Shown here: positions 35,862 to 43,535 of the stretch, piece after piece | Layout of the letters: each line of letters starts with the position of its first letter | Numbering within the stretch: the first letter of the stretch is position 1 | Source of the DNA: Paracoccaceae bacterium | GTDB taxonomy: Bacteria > Pseudomonadota > Alphaproteobacteria > Rhodobacterales > Rhodobacteraceae | Assembly (NCBI GenBank): GCA_021647745.1 | Contig: JAKIUB010000020.1 | Location: 1 to 50,422, forward strand | Length of the DNA stretch: 50,422 nt | Direction: 5' to 3' | Notes under the pieces: generated by a model | Told to the model about the DNA's origin: nothing | Databases searched by the model: none | What the model saw: the letters and a program-made list of their open reading frames with translations, nothing else | Position numbers and translations under genes: made by a program

Positions 35862-36662
35862 TCAGAGCAACATCGCTTTTACCAATGGGCTATCCGGTTC
35901 AGCCAAGGCCTCGATCACACTAAAATGATGCTTTCCTCTGGCCTCTACGCAGCCGGTTTTGGCAAAACCTCCGCGCCAGATATTACCGATCAGGCTGTTT
36001 TGTCGCAAAAATTCGGGGCGTTCATCCGCACCGACCCATGCCAGCAGCTCCACACCCTCGCGCGGGGTTTTGAGCGCGGGGCTTTCGGCGGTCGCGCTGG
36101 CCATGTCGAGCTTTAGCGCTTCGTTCAGGCGGGTGCGGGTGAGGGGGCGCAGATCATGCAGTCCGCTGATGCTGACATAGCGCCGCACGCGCGCAGCATG
36201 GGGCAGGGTGATATCATCACACGCCATGCGCGCGGCGAGGTGCCCGCCGGCCGAATGGCCGCTGAGGATGATATCGCCTTTAATGTGCTGGCCGACTGCC
36301 TTGATCGCCCGTGTTATGCTTTGGGTGATATCTGCAATGCTGGCCTCCGGGCAAAGCACATAGCCCGGCATAGCCACGGCCCACCCCCGTGCCAGCGGTC
36401 CCGCCGCGAGGTGCGACCACAGCGTATGATCAAGGGATTGCCAATAGCCGCCATGGATGAATATGACCACGCCCTGAGGGGTGCCTGTCGGCAAAAACAG
36501 ATCAAACACCTCGCGCGGGTGTGCGCCATATGGCACGCCGATCTGTTGGCGACAATCGCTCAAGCTTGCGCGAAACGCCGAGGATTTCACCTTCCACATC
36601 GGTAAATAAGCTTCGCCATTGGCGATATATTTTCCGTTTTGGTAGGCGTCATCCCAGTTCAT
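35862..36662 (-). CDS. alpha/beta hydrolase, kynurenine-formamidase-like
   Basis: A 266-residue hydrolase with HGGYWQSLD (oxyanion hole, near residue 90), nucleophile GHSAGGHLA (near 140) and GKHHFSVIEAL (catalytic His near 245). The HGGYW variant is typical of bacterial formamidase/arylformamidase-like esterases. It follows livM directly (start 1 bp away from the livM stop), so it belongs to the transporter operon and may act on the imported compound, such as an amide or formyl amino acid. The specific substrate is unknown. Confidence 0.78.
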   Translation of the reverse strand: MNWDDAYQNGKYIANGEAYLPMWKVKSSAFRASLSDCRQQIGVPYGAHPREVFDLFLPTGTPQGVVIFIHGGYWQSLDHTLWSHLAAGPLARGWAVAMPGYVLCPEASIADITQSITRAIKAVGQHIKGDIILSGHSAGGHLAARMACDDITLPHAARVRRYVSISGLHDLRPLTRTRLNEALKLDMASATAESPALKTPREGVELLAWVGADERPEFLRQNSLIGNIWRGGFAKTGCVEARGKHHFSVIEALAEPDSPLVKAMLL

Positions 36663-36663
36663 T

Positions 36664-37953
36664 CTATCGCTCTGGTATCAGCCCGCGCGGGCTGAAGCGC
36701 AGCACCAGAAGCAAAATGACCCCCATCAAGAACAGTCGCAAATGCGCGGCAGAACCCATCAGGCTGGCCTTGAGCGTGCTTGCAGGGTCCAGCCCCGAGG
36801 TCACAAACTCCATCAGCATCGGGCCAAAGATTTCGGCTTCGATCCACACGAACCAGATCAGAAAACCACCAAGCACCGCGCCCCAGTTATTGCCCGAGCC
36901 ACCCACGATCACCATCACCCAGATCAGAAAGGTAAAGCGCAGCGGGTTGTAGGAACCGGGGGTGAATTGCGCGTCCATCGTGGTGAGCATTGCGCCGGCA
37001 ATGCCAACTACAGCCGAACCGATGACAAAGGTCTGCAAATGGCGTTTGGTCACGTCTTTGCCCATGGCCTCGGCGGCGTCGCGGTTATCGCGAATGGCGC
37101 GCATCATCCGCCCCCACGGTGATTTCAGCGCCCGCTCCGAGAGCCACATGATCAGGCCAAGCACAATGGTAAACAGCACCGCATACGATAGTTTCACCGC
37201 AATGCCCGAGGCCAGCATCGGATCAGCCTCCAGCCAGCTGGCGATATCGAGAAACCAGCCAGATTGTTGCAGCTCTATCGCGGTTGGCACATCTGGCTTC
37301 AGGGTTGATACGTTTTTAACACCGCGCGTTAGCCAGTCCTCATTCTTGAGCACGGCGATGATGATCTCGGATATCCCCAGCGTGGCAATGGCCAGATAAT
37401 CAGAGCGCAGCCCGAGCGCGACCTTGCCTACAACCCATGCACCACCCGCGGCAAACAGCCCGCCCACGGCCCAGCTTATGGTGATTGGCAGGCCCAGCCC
37501 GCCCAGAAAGCCGGTTTTGGCGGGGTTTATCGACTCAATCGCCGCCACTGCCGGGTCATAAACCTCGCGTATCGCGAAATAGCCGCCAATCACGGCGGCA
37601 ATGGTAGCGTAGCGCCGTAGATTGCCGCGCAGCTTTTTGCGGATCAGTGCGATCAGCCCGATAACGGCCAGAAGTGCGATCAGTGATGCGCCAATGCCAA
37701 CCCCGCCCGCAGCCCATGCTTCGGGTACGGGCGCGGCATTGACCAGCACGGCCGCCGCGCCGCCAAGTGCGGCAAAGCCCATGATACCGACATTGAAAAT
37801 ACCGGCATAGCCCCACTGGATATTCACCCCCAGCGCCATTACCGCTGAAATAAGGCACAGGTTCAGGATGGTTAGCGAGAAAGACCAGCTCTGAAACTCG
37901 CCAGCTGCAATGAAGGCCAGCGCCATAAGGGCAAAGAGAATCACATTTCTCAT
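36664..37953 (-). CDS. livM: branched-chain amino acid ABC transporter permease LivM-type
   Basis: A 429-residue membrane permease with about ten hydrophobic segments. The family landmarks are LCLISAVMALGVNIQWGYAGIFNVGIMGFAALGG, SDYLAIATLGISEII and the EAA-like cytoplasmic loop PWGRMMRAIRDNRDAAEAMGKDV. It pairs with LivH to form the channel for HAAT-family uptake. A variable insertion between the first and second halves makes it longer than average. It overlaps livH by 4 bp. Confidence 0.9.
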   Translation of the reverse strand: MRNVILFALMALAFIAAGEFQSWSFSLTILNLCLISAVMALGVNIQWGYAGIFNVGIMGFAALGGAAAVLVNAAPVPEAWAAGGVGIGASLIALLAVIGLIALIRKKLRGNLRRYATIAAVIGGYFAIREVYDPAVAAIESINPAKTGFLGGLGLPITISWAVGGLFAAGGAWVVGKVALGLRSDYLAIATLGISEIIIAVLKNEDWLTRGVKNVSTLKPDVPTAIELQQSGWFLDIASWLEADPMLASGIAVKLSYAVLFTIVLGLIMWLSERALKSPWGRMMRAIRDNRDAAEAMGKDVTKRHLQTFVIGSAVVGIAGAMLTTMDAQFTPGSYNPLRFTFLIWVMVIVGGSGNNWGAVLGGFLIWFVWIEAEIFGPMLMEFVTSGLDPASTLKASLMGSAAHLRLFLMGVILLLVLRFSPRGLIPER

Positions 37954-38963
37954 AACACTTTTCCCTTGAAAATACCCGTGGGTCGCACCAGCAGCACCAG
38001 CACCAGTATCATGAAGGACACCGCAAATTTATAGTCGGTCGAGATCAGTTGCAGTAACCCGTCCGGCACCCAGCCATCCGGCCCGATATAGCCGATAAAG
38101 CGCTTATAGGCGTAGGTAAAGCCCATCTCGGAAAAGGCGATGATAAACCCGCCGGCGACCGCGCCGAGCGGGCTGCCGATACCGCCGACAATCGCCGCCG
38201 CAAATATCGGCAGCAGCAGCTGGAAATAAGTGAAGGGTTTGAAGGATTTATCCAGCCCGTAAAGCGTGCCCGCAATGGTGGCCAGCGTGGCGGTAATGAT
38301 CCAGGCAACCATCACAACCTTGTCGGGGTTAATGCCTGATAATAGCGCGAGGTCTTCGTTATCGGCATAGGCGCGCATCGCTTTGCCTGTGCGCGAACGC
38401 TGCAAAAACCAGAACAGCAGCGCCACGACAATGATGGTGACCACCAGGGTAATCGCCTGCGTTGTGCGAATGGCCAAACCTTCGCTTAACCCTGTCATCT
38501 CCTTGAATTCGCGAGCTTTAATGATAAACCGCTCACCATCGGCAAAGCGCTGCTCGCCGGGGCCAATCACCACCCGCACCACGCCGTTCATCACAAACAT
38601 CACGCCCACGCTTGCCATCATCATCACGATATTGGCCGCCTTGACCTTGCGATAATAGCGATAAACCATGCGGTCGGTGGCCAGCGCAAATAGCACCGTT
38701 CCGATAATGCCGATCGGCAAAGCCAGCAGCGCCGTGGGCAGCGGGCCCGCGCTGATGCCCATGCTCTGAAACCACCATGTAGCCAATATCGTCAGCATGG
38801 CGCCAAAAGCCATGGTATCACCATGGGCAAAATTGGAGAAACGTAAAATACTGTAAATCAGGGTCACCCCCAGCGCGCCGAGCGCCAGCTGGCTGCCATA
38901 GGCAAGGCCCGGCACGATCACATAATTGCCCATCAGAACGATGGCATTAAGAAGGTCGACCAT
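37950..38963 (-). CDS. livH: branched-chain amino acid ABC transporter permease LivH-type
   Basis: A 337-residue permease with about eight to nine hydrophobic segments; ALGALGVTLIYSILRFSNFAHGD near the N-terminus and the loop GKAMRAYADNEDLALLSGI are family features. The start at 38963, with a GGGGGG ribosome site, is preferred over 39056 because the latter would run far into livF. It starts 1 bp from the livF stop and overlaps livM by 4 bp. Confidence 0.9.
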   Translation of the reverse strand: MVDLLNAIVLMGNYVIVPGLAYGSQLALGALGVTLIYSILRFSNFAHGDTMAFGAMLTILATWWFQSMGISAGPLPTALLALPIGIIGTVLFALATDRMVYRYYRKVKAANIVMMMASVGVMFVMNGVVRVVIGPGEQRFADGERFIIKAREFKEMTGLSEGLAIRTTQAITLVVTIIVVALLFWFLQRSRTGKAMRAYADNEDLALLSGINPDKVVMVAWIITATLATIAGTLYGLDKSFKPFTYFQLLLPIFAAAIVGGIGSPLGAVAGGFIIAFSEMGFTYAYKRFIGYIGPDGWVPDGLLQLISTDYKFAVSFMILVLVLLVRPTGIFKGKVL

Positions 38964-38964
38964 A

Positions 38965-39672
38965 TCAGCCCCCCAGAAAAGATTTGCGGACTTCGGGGTT
39001 GGCCAGCAAGGCCTCGCCCGTGTCGATAAAGCGGTTGCGACCCTGCACGAGAACATAACCCTTGTCGGCGATATTCAGCGCTTGGCGCGCATTTTGCTCG
39101 ACCATCAATATCGCGATGCCGGTGCGGGCAACCTCGATAATGCGGTCGAACAATTCGTCCATCACAATCGGCGAAACCCCGGCTGTCGGCTCGTCAAGCA
39201 TCAAGAGTTTGGGCTTGGTCATCAGCGCGCGGCCCACGGCCACCTGCTGGCGCTGCCCGCCTGACAGCTCGCCGGCGTGTTGCTTGCGTTTTTCTTTTAG
39301 AATTGGAAACAGATCAAAAACCTGAGCCATGGTGTCGCCAAAATCATCGTCGCGAATATAGGCGCCCATTTCGAGGTTTTCCTGCACGGTCATGCCGGTA
39401 AACACATTGCTGGTTTGCGGCACAAAGCCCATGCCGGCGCGTACTTTATCTTGCGGCGACATATTGGTGATATCCTTGCCATCGAGCCGCACTTGCCCCT
39501 CACGCAGGTTGAGCATACCAAAAATTGCTTTCATCGCGGTGGATTTGCCAGCGCCATTGGGGCCAACGATCACCGCGATTTCACCCTTTTCCACGGCAAT
39601 GGTGCATTCGTGCAGAATATCCGCACCCTTGCCATAACCGCCGGTCATTTTATCGCCAATCAGATAGCTCAT
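38965..39672 (-). CDS. livF: ABC transporter ATPase LivF-type
   Basis: A 235-residue ATPase with Walker A GPNGAGKST, Q-loop, signature LSGGQRQQVAVGRAL and Walker B LLMLDEPTAG, plus the LivF-type C-terminus (VLVQGRNRFIDTGEALLANP). It energises the LivHM permease. Starts 4 bp inside the livG stop region, so it is coupled with livG. Confidence 0.93.
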   Translation of the reverse strand: MSYLIGDKMTGGYGKGADILHECTIAVEKGEIAVIVGPNGAGKSTAMKAIFGMLNLREGQVRLDGKDITNMSPQDKVRAGMGFVPQTSNVFTGMTVQENLEMGAYIRDDDFGDTMAQVFDLFPILKEKRKQHAGELSGGQRQQVAVGRALMTKPKLLMLDEPTAGVSPIVMDELFDRIIEVARTGIAILMVEQNARQALNIADKGYVLVQGRNRFIDTGEALLANPEVRKSFLGG

Positions 39673-40451
39673 GTGATAGCTCCCGGCTTGTTTTTCAGCC
39701 CCGTTCCAAGGTAGGCCTCGATCACCGCCTCGTTGGATTTAACCTCCTCGGCCGTGCCTTGGGCCAGTACCTTGCCCTCGGCCATACAGATCACCGGCTC
39801 GCATAGGCGGCCGATGAAATCCATATCGTGCTCGATCATGCAAAAGGTGTAGCCGCGTTCCTGATTCAGGCGTAAAATAGCGTCGCCAATGGTGCGTAGC
39901 AGGGTGCGATTAACGCCAGCGCCGACCTCGTCGAGGAAAACAATTTTGGCGTCGACCATCATGGTGCGCCCCAGCTCCAGCAGCTTCTTCTGCCCGCCGG
40001 AAAGATTGCCCGCCAGCTCGTCGGCCACATGGGAAATTTCGAGAAACTCGATCACCTCGTTGGCCTTTGCGCGGTTTTTTTCTTCTTCAGCGCGGACGGT
40101 TTTGCCGTGAAACCACGCGCTCCATAGCGATTCCCCCGATTGCGCCGGTGGCACCATCATCAAGTTATCGCGCACAGAAAGAGTGGAAAACTCGTGGGCG
40201 ATCTGGAAGGTGCGTAGCAGGCCCTTGCCAAAAAGCTCATGGGGCGACAGGCTGCTGATATCCTCGCCGTCAAGGAAAACCTTTCCGGATGTGGGCTTGT
40301 AATGGCCCGCGATCACGTTAAACAGCGTGGTTTTCCCCGCGCCATTTGGCCCGATCAATCCGGTAATGCTACCTGTTTTGATCTCCAGTGTTGTGCCGTC
40401 AACGGCACGTATCCCGCCAAAATGCATGTGCAGGTCTTCAACCCTGATCAT
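39669..40451 (-). CDS. livG: ABC transporter ATPase LivG-type
   Basis: A 260-residue ATPase with Walker A GPNGAGKTT, signature NLSGGQKKLLELGR and Walker B KIVFLDE followed by VGAG where most ABC ATPases have P-x-A-G. The family start is IRVEDLHMHFGGIRAVDG, so the ATG at 40451 is chosen over 40475 (weak GGTGAGATAAAG site). The C-terminal BCA-ABC-transporter extension is present. It is separated from the binding-protein gene by a strong hairpin. Confidence 0.92.
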   Translation of the reverse strand: MIRVEDLHMHFGGIRAVDGTTLEIKTGSITGLIGPNGAGKTTLFNVIAGHYKPTSGKVFLDGEDISSLSPHELFGKGLLRTFQIAHEFSTLSVRDNLMMVPPAQSGESLWSAWFHGKTVRAEEEKNRAKANEVIEFLEISHVADELAGNLSGGQKKLLELGRTMMVDAKIVFLDEVGAGVNRTLLRTIGDAILRLNQERGYTFCMIEHDMDFIGRLCEPVICMAEGKVLAQGTAEEVKSNEAVIEAYLGTGLKNKPGAIT

Positions 40452-40474
40452 CTTTATCTCACCCCGGTTATGCA

Positions 40475-40500
40475 AACAGCCCGGACAATGCCGGGCTGTT
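40475..40500. other. intercistronic hairpin between binding-protein gene and livG
   Basis: AACAGCCCGG (40475-40484) and CCGGGCTGTT (40491-40500) form a 10-bp perfect stem with a 6-base loop. In the direction of transcription (minus) little T follows, so read-through would continue but the binding-protein mRNA 3' end would be protected, a common way to make more binding protein than transporter. A T-rich tract occurs only on the plus strand. Confidence 0.65.
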
Positions 40501-40520
40501 ATTTTATTTTTCAGCGCGCC

Positions 40521-41708
40521 TTAGCGGATACGCAACACTTTAAACATGCCATCTTCCACTACATATTCCTGATAAGAACCAGCAGCTTCGCCCGGCCCGA
40601 TCAGCTCAACATCGGATGCGCCCTGATAGTCGATCTCGCCGCCATTGGCCAAAATCTCGAGGCCTTTTGCCAGCTCGCCAACACCGATTTGCTCACCCGG
40701 TGCATTGGCCACGTTCAGCACTTGGGCGGCAATGGAGGCGCGATCAGCCGAGCCACCTGCCTGAATAGCCAGCGCGATCAGCGCGGCGGCATCATAGCTT
40801 TCAGCGGTGAAAGGGCCGTCCGGTGTGCCGGCGATCCCGGTCAGCATTTCGGCCAGTTTCTTGGCGCCTTCACCAGCCGAGCCGGGCTGGGTGCCGATGG
40901 AACCATTAAGATCAGCGCCAATATTATCAATCAGAGCTTGGGATTTCATGCCGTCGCCCATGATGAACGTGTCAAACGCGCCGGTATCCAGCGAGCCTTG
41001 GATAATGCCTGCCCCGCCTTGGTCTGCATAGCCAAACACGGCCAACATTTCACCACCAGCTGCGGCCAATGCGCCAACTTCGGCCGAATAGTCACCCTTG
41101 CCGTCTTCGTGGGCGGCAGAGATGGTTACGGTGCCGCCAGCAGCTTCGTAAGAGCTTTGAAACGCGTCGGCCAGGCCTTTGCCGTAGTCATTGTTGGTAT
41201 AGGTCACGGCAACGGATTTCACGTCAAGGTCCATCAGAACGTCTGAAAGTACCTGACCCTGACGGGCGTCAGAGGGTGCCGTGCGGAAGAACAGGTTGTT
41301 ATCCTCAATCGTGGAAAGCGCGGGCGAAGTGGCAGAAGGCGAGATCATCACCACGCCGTTTGGCACGGCCACGTTGTTGGCAATAGCGCCGGTCACGCCC
41401 GAGCAGTCAGCGCCCATAATTGCGGCAACGTTGTTGCTGGAAACCAGCGCTTCGGCAGCGGCCTGTGCGGCAGAGCTGTCTACGCAGGTCGAGTCAGCAC
41501 GGATCGAAACCAGTGTGCGGCCACCACCAAGCAGGGTGCCGGCGGCATTGATTTCGTCAATCGCCAGCTCGGCGCCGAGCGCCATGTCCGGTGTCAGCGA
41601 TTCAATTGGTCCAGTAAAGCCGAGGATCACCCCGATGTTGATATCCTGTGCGTAGGCACCGGTGGCCAGTACGGTTGAGGCGACGGTCGCCAATAGAATT
41701 TTTTTCAT
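40521..41708 (-). CDS. HAAT-family ABC transporter substrate-binding protein
   Basis: A 395-residue periplasmic type I binding protein. Signal peptide to residue 20 (cleavage after AYAQ), then DINIGVILGFTGPIESLTPDMALGAELAIDEINAAG, the standard Leu/Ile/Val-binding start. Two cysteines near residues 61 and 89 could pair. First gene of the liv-type operon and the likely most expressed. Ligand is a branched-chain or related amino acid or amide, inferred from family and from the hydrolase at the end of the operon. Start at 41708 with GGGAGA is preferred over 41729. Confidence 0.88.
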   Translation of the reverse strand: MKKILLATVASTVLATGAYAQDINIGVILGFTGPIESLTPDMALGAELAIDEINAAGTLLGGGRTLVSIRADSTCVDSSAAQAAAEALVSSNNVAAIMGADCSGVTGAIANNVAVPNGVVMISPSATSPALSTIEDNNLFFRTAPSDARQGQVLSDVLMDLDVKSVAVTYTNNDYGKGLADAFQSSYEAAGGTVTISAAHEDGKGDYSAEVGALAAAGGEMLAVFGYADQGGAGIIQGSLDTGAFDTFIMGDGMKSQALIDNIGADLNGSIGTQPGSAGEGAKKLAEMLTGIAGTPDGPFTAESYDAAALIALAIQAGGSADRASIAAQVLNVANAPGEQIGVGELAKGLEILANGGEIDYQGASDVELIGPGEAAGSYQEYVVEDGMFKVLRIR

Positions 41709-41755
41709 AATTATCTCCCAGTTGGTCAATACGAGTCCCCCCGAATCTGTGGGCT

Positions 41756-41784
41756 ATAACACTTCAAATAGGGGAGAGTTTCAA
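41756..41784 (-). promoter_or_regulatory. candidate promoter of the liv-type operon
   Basis: On the minus strand TTGAAA (41784-41779) and TGTTAT (41761-41756) are spaced by 17 bp, about 48 bp before the binding-protein start. The -35 element overlaps the stop codon of the MFS gene upstream. Assignment by consensus only. Confidence 0.45.
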
Positions 41785-42992
41785 CGACTTTCTCGATATT
41801 TCGCCCATTTATGCCATATAAAAAGGCCCATCATTGCCACTGCGCTCGAAATTCCGGTGATTTGCAATGCCAATGAAAGACCGATTCGGTCTGCCATGCC
41901 GCCGATCAGCAATGAGCCAAGAGCGGTGCCGCCCGCCGCCACCATGATCCACAGGCTCATCACCCGCCCGCGCAAGTGGTCCCCAACCTGCATCTGGATC
42001 GCAGCTTGCATGCCCACCCCCACAAGCGTGCCAGCAAAACCCAGAAAGCCAACCAGAAAAACTGCCAGTTCCCAGCGCAGTACCCCACCAAGATAGGCCA
42101 CCGCCAACGGTCCGGACAGCGCCGCCAAAAGCGAGACCATCGGCAGCTTTCCCTTTATCGGGGTGGGCAGGGATATCTGGAATAGGGCTGCCAGCAAAGC
42201 CCCGGCCCCGGCGGCGGATGTCAGAGTGCCAAACCCGACGGCTCCGCGCTCAAACACGCCATCGGCCAAGCTGGGTAAAACCTCCAGCATCCCGCGTCCG
42301 GCCAGTGAAAACAACCCGGTGATCAGGGTGGCCGTGCGAATGAACCGCGAGCGTAAAACATAAGCTAACCCTTCGACGAACTCTGCCCGCAGGCTGGTTT
42401 TGGCTTTGGGTTTGTTAGCGCGGGGAGTAAGGGTGGAGATAATAATCGCAAAAGGCAAAAATGCCAACACGGTGAATGTCAGTGCTGAAATTAAACCGTA
42501 AGTAGCGATAATAACACCACCAATGGCCGGGCCAAGCACCCGCGCTAGGTTGAAGTTGAGCGATAGCAGAAGAACCACCGAAGGTAGCTGTGCCCGGGGG
42601 GCTAGACGCGGGGTCAGCGCCATGCGGATCGGGTGCTGGGCCGAGCTGACCATGCCGATATAAAGGGCAATGATGCTCAGGCTGTTTCGCCCGCTCAGCC
42701 CGGCCAGATGAACGGCCAGCAACGCCAGCGCGCCACAGATAAATAACGATTGCGTGGCCATAGCTGCTTTGCGGATATTGACCCGATCCACCACCACCCC
42801 GAAAAACGGGCCAAAAAACAGTGGCGGTGCATAGTTGAGAAAGGCCAGCCAGCCCAGAAACGCCACGGATCCGGTCGCCTCCCAGGCCATCCAGCCGATG
42901 GTGATCTTTTGCACCCATAGCCCGTGCAGAGAAATAGCATTGCCGGCCAGATAGCGGCGAAATTGCGGTGTTGTCAGGGCTGAGAGGCTCAT
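41781..42992 (-). CDS. MFS transporter, MFS_3/enterobactin-exporter-like
   Basis: A 403-residue polytopic membrane protein with twelve hydrophobic segments. The N-terminal FRRYLAGNAISLHGLWVQ, then MAWEATGSVAFLGWLAFL and GVVVDRVNIRKAAM (motif A loop) mark the DHA3/MFS_3 group of drug or siderophore exporters. The upstream ATG at 43055 is rejected in favour of 42992, the family start, although its GGAGG lies very close to the ATG. Substrate unknown. It is on the same strand as the liv genes with its own likely promoter upstream. Confidence 0.82.
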   Translation of the reverse strand: MSLSALTTPQFRRYLAGNAISLHGLWVQKITIGWMAWEATGSVAFLGWLAFLNYAPPLFFGPFFGVVVDRVNIRKAAMATQSLFICGALALLAVHLAGLSGRNSLSIIALYIGMVSSAQHPIRMALTPRLAPRAQLPSVVLLLSLNFNLARVLGPAIGGVIIATYGLISALTFTVLAFLPFAIIISTLTPRANKPKAKTSLRAEFVEGLAYVLRSRFIRTATLITGLFSLAGRGMLEVLPSLADGVFERGAVGFGTLTSAAGAGALLAALFQISLPTPIKGKLPMVSLLAALSGPLAVAYLGGVLRWELAVFLVGFLGFAGTLVGVGMQAAIQMQVGDHLRGRVMSLWIMVAAGGTALGSLLIGGMADRIGLSLALQITGISSAVAMMGLFIWHKWAKYRESR

Positions 42993-43069
42993 CCTCCACC
43001 CATACGCCAGCAAAACCCGGAAGGCCACAGCTATGCATTTTGTGCAAGTCGCCAAGGCTCGAACATGCG

Positions 43070-43096
43070 TTGTTGCAGCGCAACAAAATACTATAT
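43070..43096 (+). promoter_or_regulatory. candidate stress-type promoter of DUF1127 gene
   Basis: TTG (43070-43072) followed after 18 bp by CTATAT (43091-43096) fits the loose RpoH-type pattern TTG-N17/18-CTATnT described for Rhodobacter, where the equivalent DUF1127-CcsR unit is RpoH-dependent. The predicted start would be about 40 bp before the ATG. Weak consensus evidence only. Confidence 0.4.
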
Positions 43097-43143
43097 CTCT
43101 ATCATTAGAAAATGAAAAATGACGAGAACTGAAGGAATAGAAA

Positions 43144-43359
43144 ATGGCCTATGTATATCTGCCGCGCCCGAATGCACCAGCATCGCTTTACACCCGTTTT
43201 ACCCAAGCGGTTGACAGTATGAAACAGGCCCAGCGCCAGCGCCGGATGTATCGCAAGACTATCAACGAGCTGAACAGCCTTTCCGATCGTGAGCTGAACG
43301 ACCTTGGCCTGTGCCGCTCGATGATATCGGACGTAGCCCGCACTTCGGTCTACCGCTAG
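43144..43359 (+). CDS. DUF1127-family small protein (CcaF1-like)
   Basis: A 71-residue basic protein. The C-terminal 40 residues (RRMYRKTINELNSLSDRELNDLGLCRSMI) are the DUF1127 motif. In Rhodobacter a DUF1127 protein of this kind, CcaF1, is encoded just upstream of the CcsR small RNAs and binds RNA. Here the gene is likewise followed by a two-hairpin RNA with CCTCCC loops (43365-43447). The start has GAAGGAA upstream. I infer the same unit and function. Confidence 0.85.
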   Translation: MAYVYLPRPNAPASLYTRFTQAVDSMKQAQRQRRMYRKTINELNSLSDRELNDLGLCRSMISDVARTSVYR

Positions 43360-43364
43360 AAGTT

Positions 43365-43447
43365 TCAGGAATTATCGGGCGTCCTCCCACGTCCCGATAA
43401 GCAAATGGCGCTGTGAGAGTCCTCCCCTCTTGCGGCGCTATTTTTTT
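43365..43447 (+). ncRNA. CcsR/cuckoo-type small RNA with two anti-SD hairpin loops
   Basis: Two hairpins lie directly after the DUF1127 stop. Hairpin 1: TTATCGGG (43372-43379) with CCCGATAA (43393-43400), closed further by CGT/ACG with a bulged U, leaving loop CCTCCC. Hairpin 2: GCGCTGTGAGAG (43408-43419) with CTCTTGCGGCGC (43427-43438), loop TCCTCCC, then seven T. GTCCTCCC or AGTCCTCCC thus appears in both loops and could pair with Shine-Dalgarno GGAGG. This is the layout of the CcsR (CCUCCUCCC-motif, 'cuckoo') RNAs of Rhodobacterales and Rhizobiales, made from the 3' end of a DUF1127 mRNA. The 5' end is a guess. Confidence 0.78.
43408..43447 (+). terminator. rho-independent terminator of the DUF1127-sRNA unit
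   Basis: A 12-bp stem with three G-U-type pairs (43408-43419 with 43427-43438), a seven-base loop and a T7 tract (43441-43447). It is also hairpin 2 of the small RNA. Confidence 0.88.
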
Positions 43448-43463
43448 GTGCGATGCAGCTGGC

Positions 43464-43489
43464 AAAAAAAGGGGGCCAAACTGGCCCCC
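43464..43489 (-). terminator. rho-independent terminator of the OmpA-type gene
   Basis: On the minus strand GGGGGCC (43489-43483), loop AGTTT, GGCCCCC (43477-43471) followed by seven T (43470-43464). It lies 47 bp after the stop of the OmpA-fusion gene and faces the plus-strand terminator ending at 43447. Confidence 0.9.
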
Positions 43490-43535
43490 GATGGCAGCCT
43501 TCGCTGCAAATATAAAGTGTTAGGCTGTATCCAGC

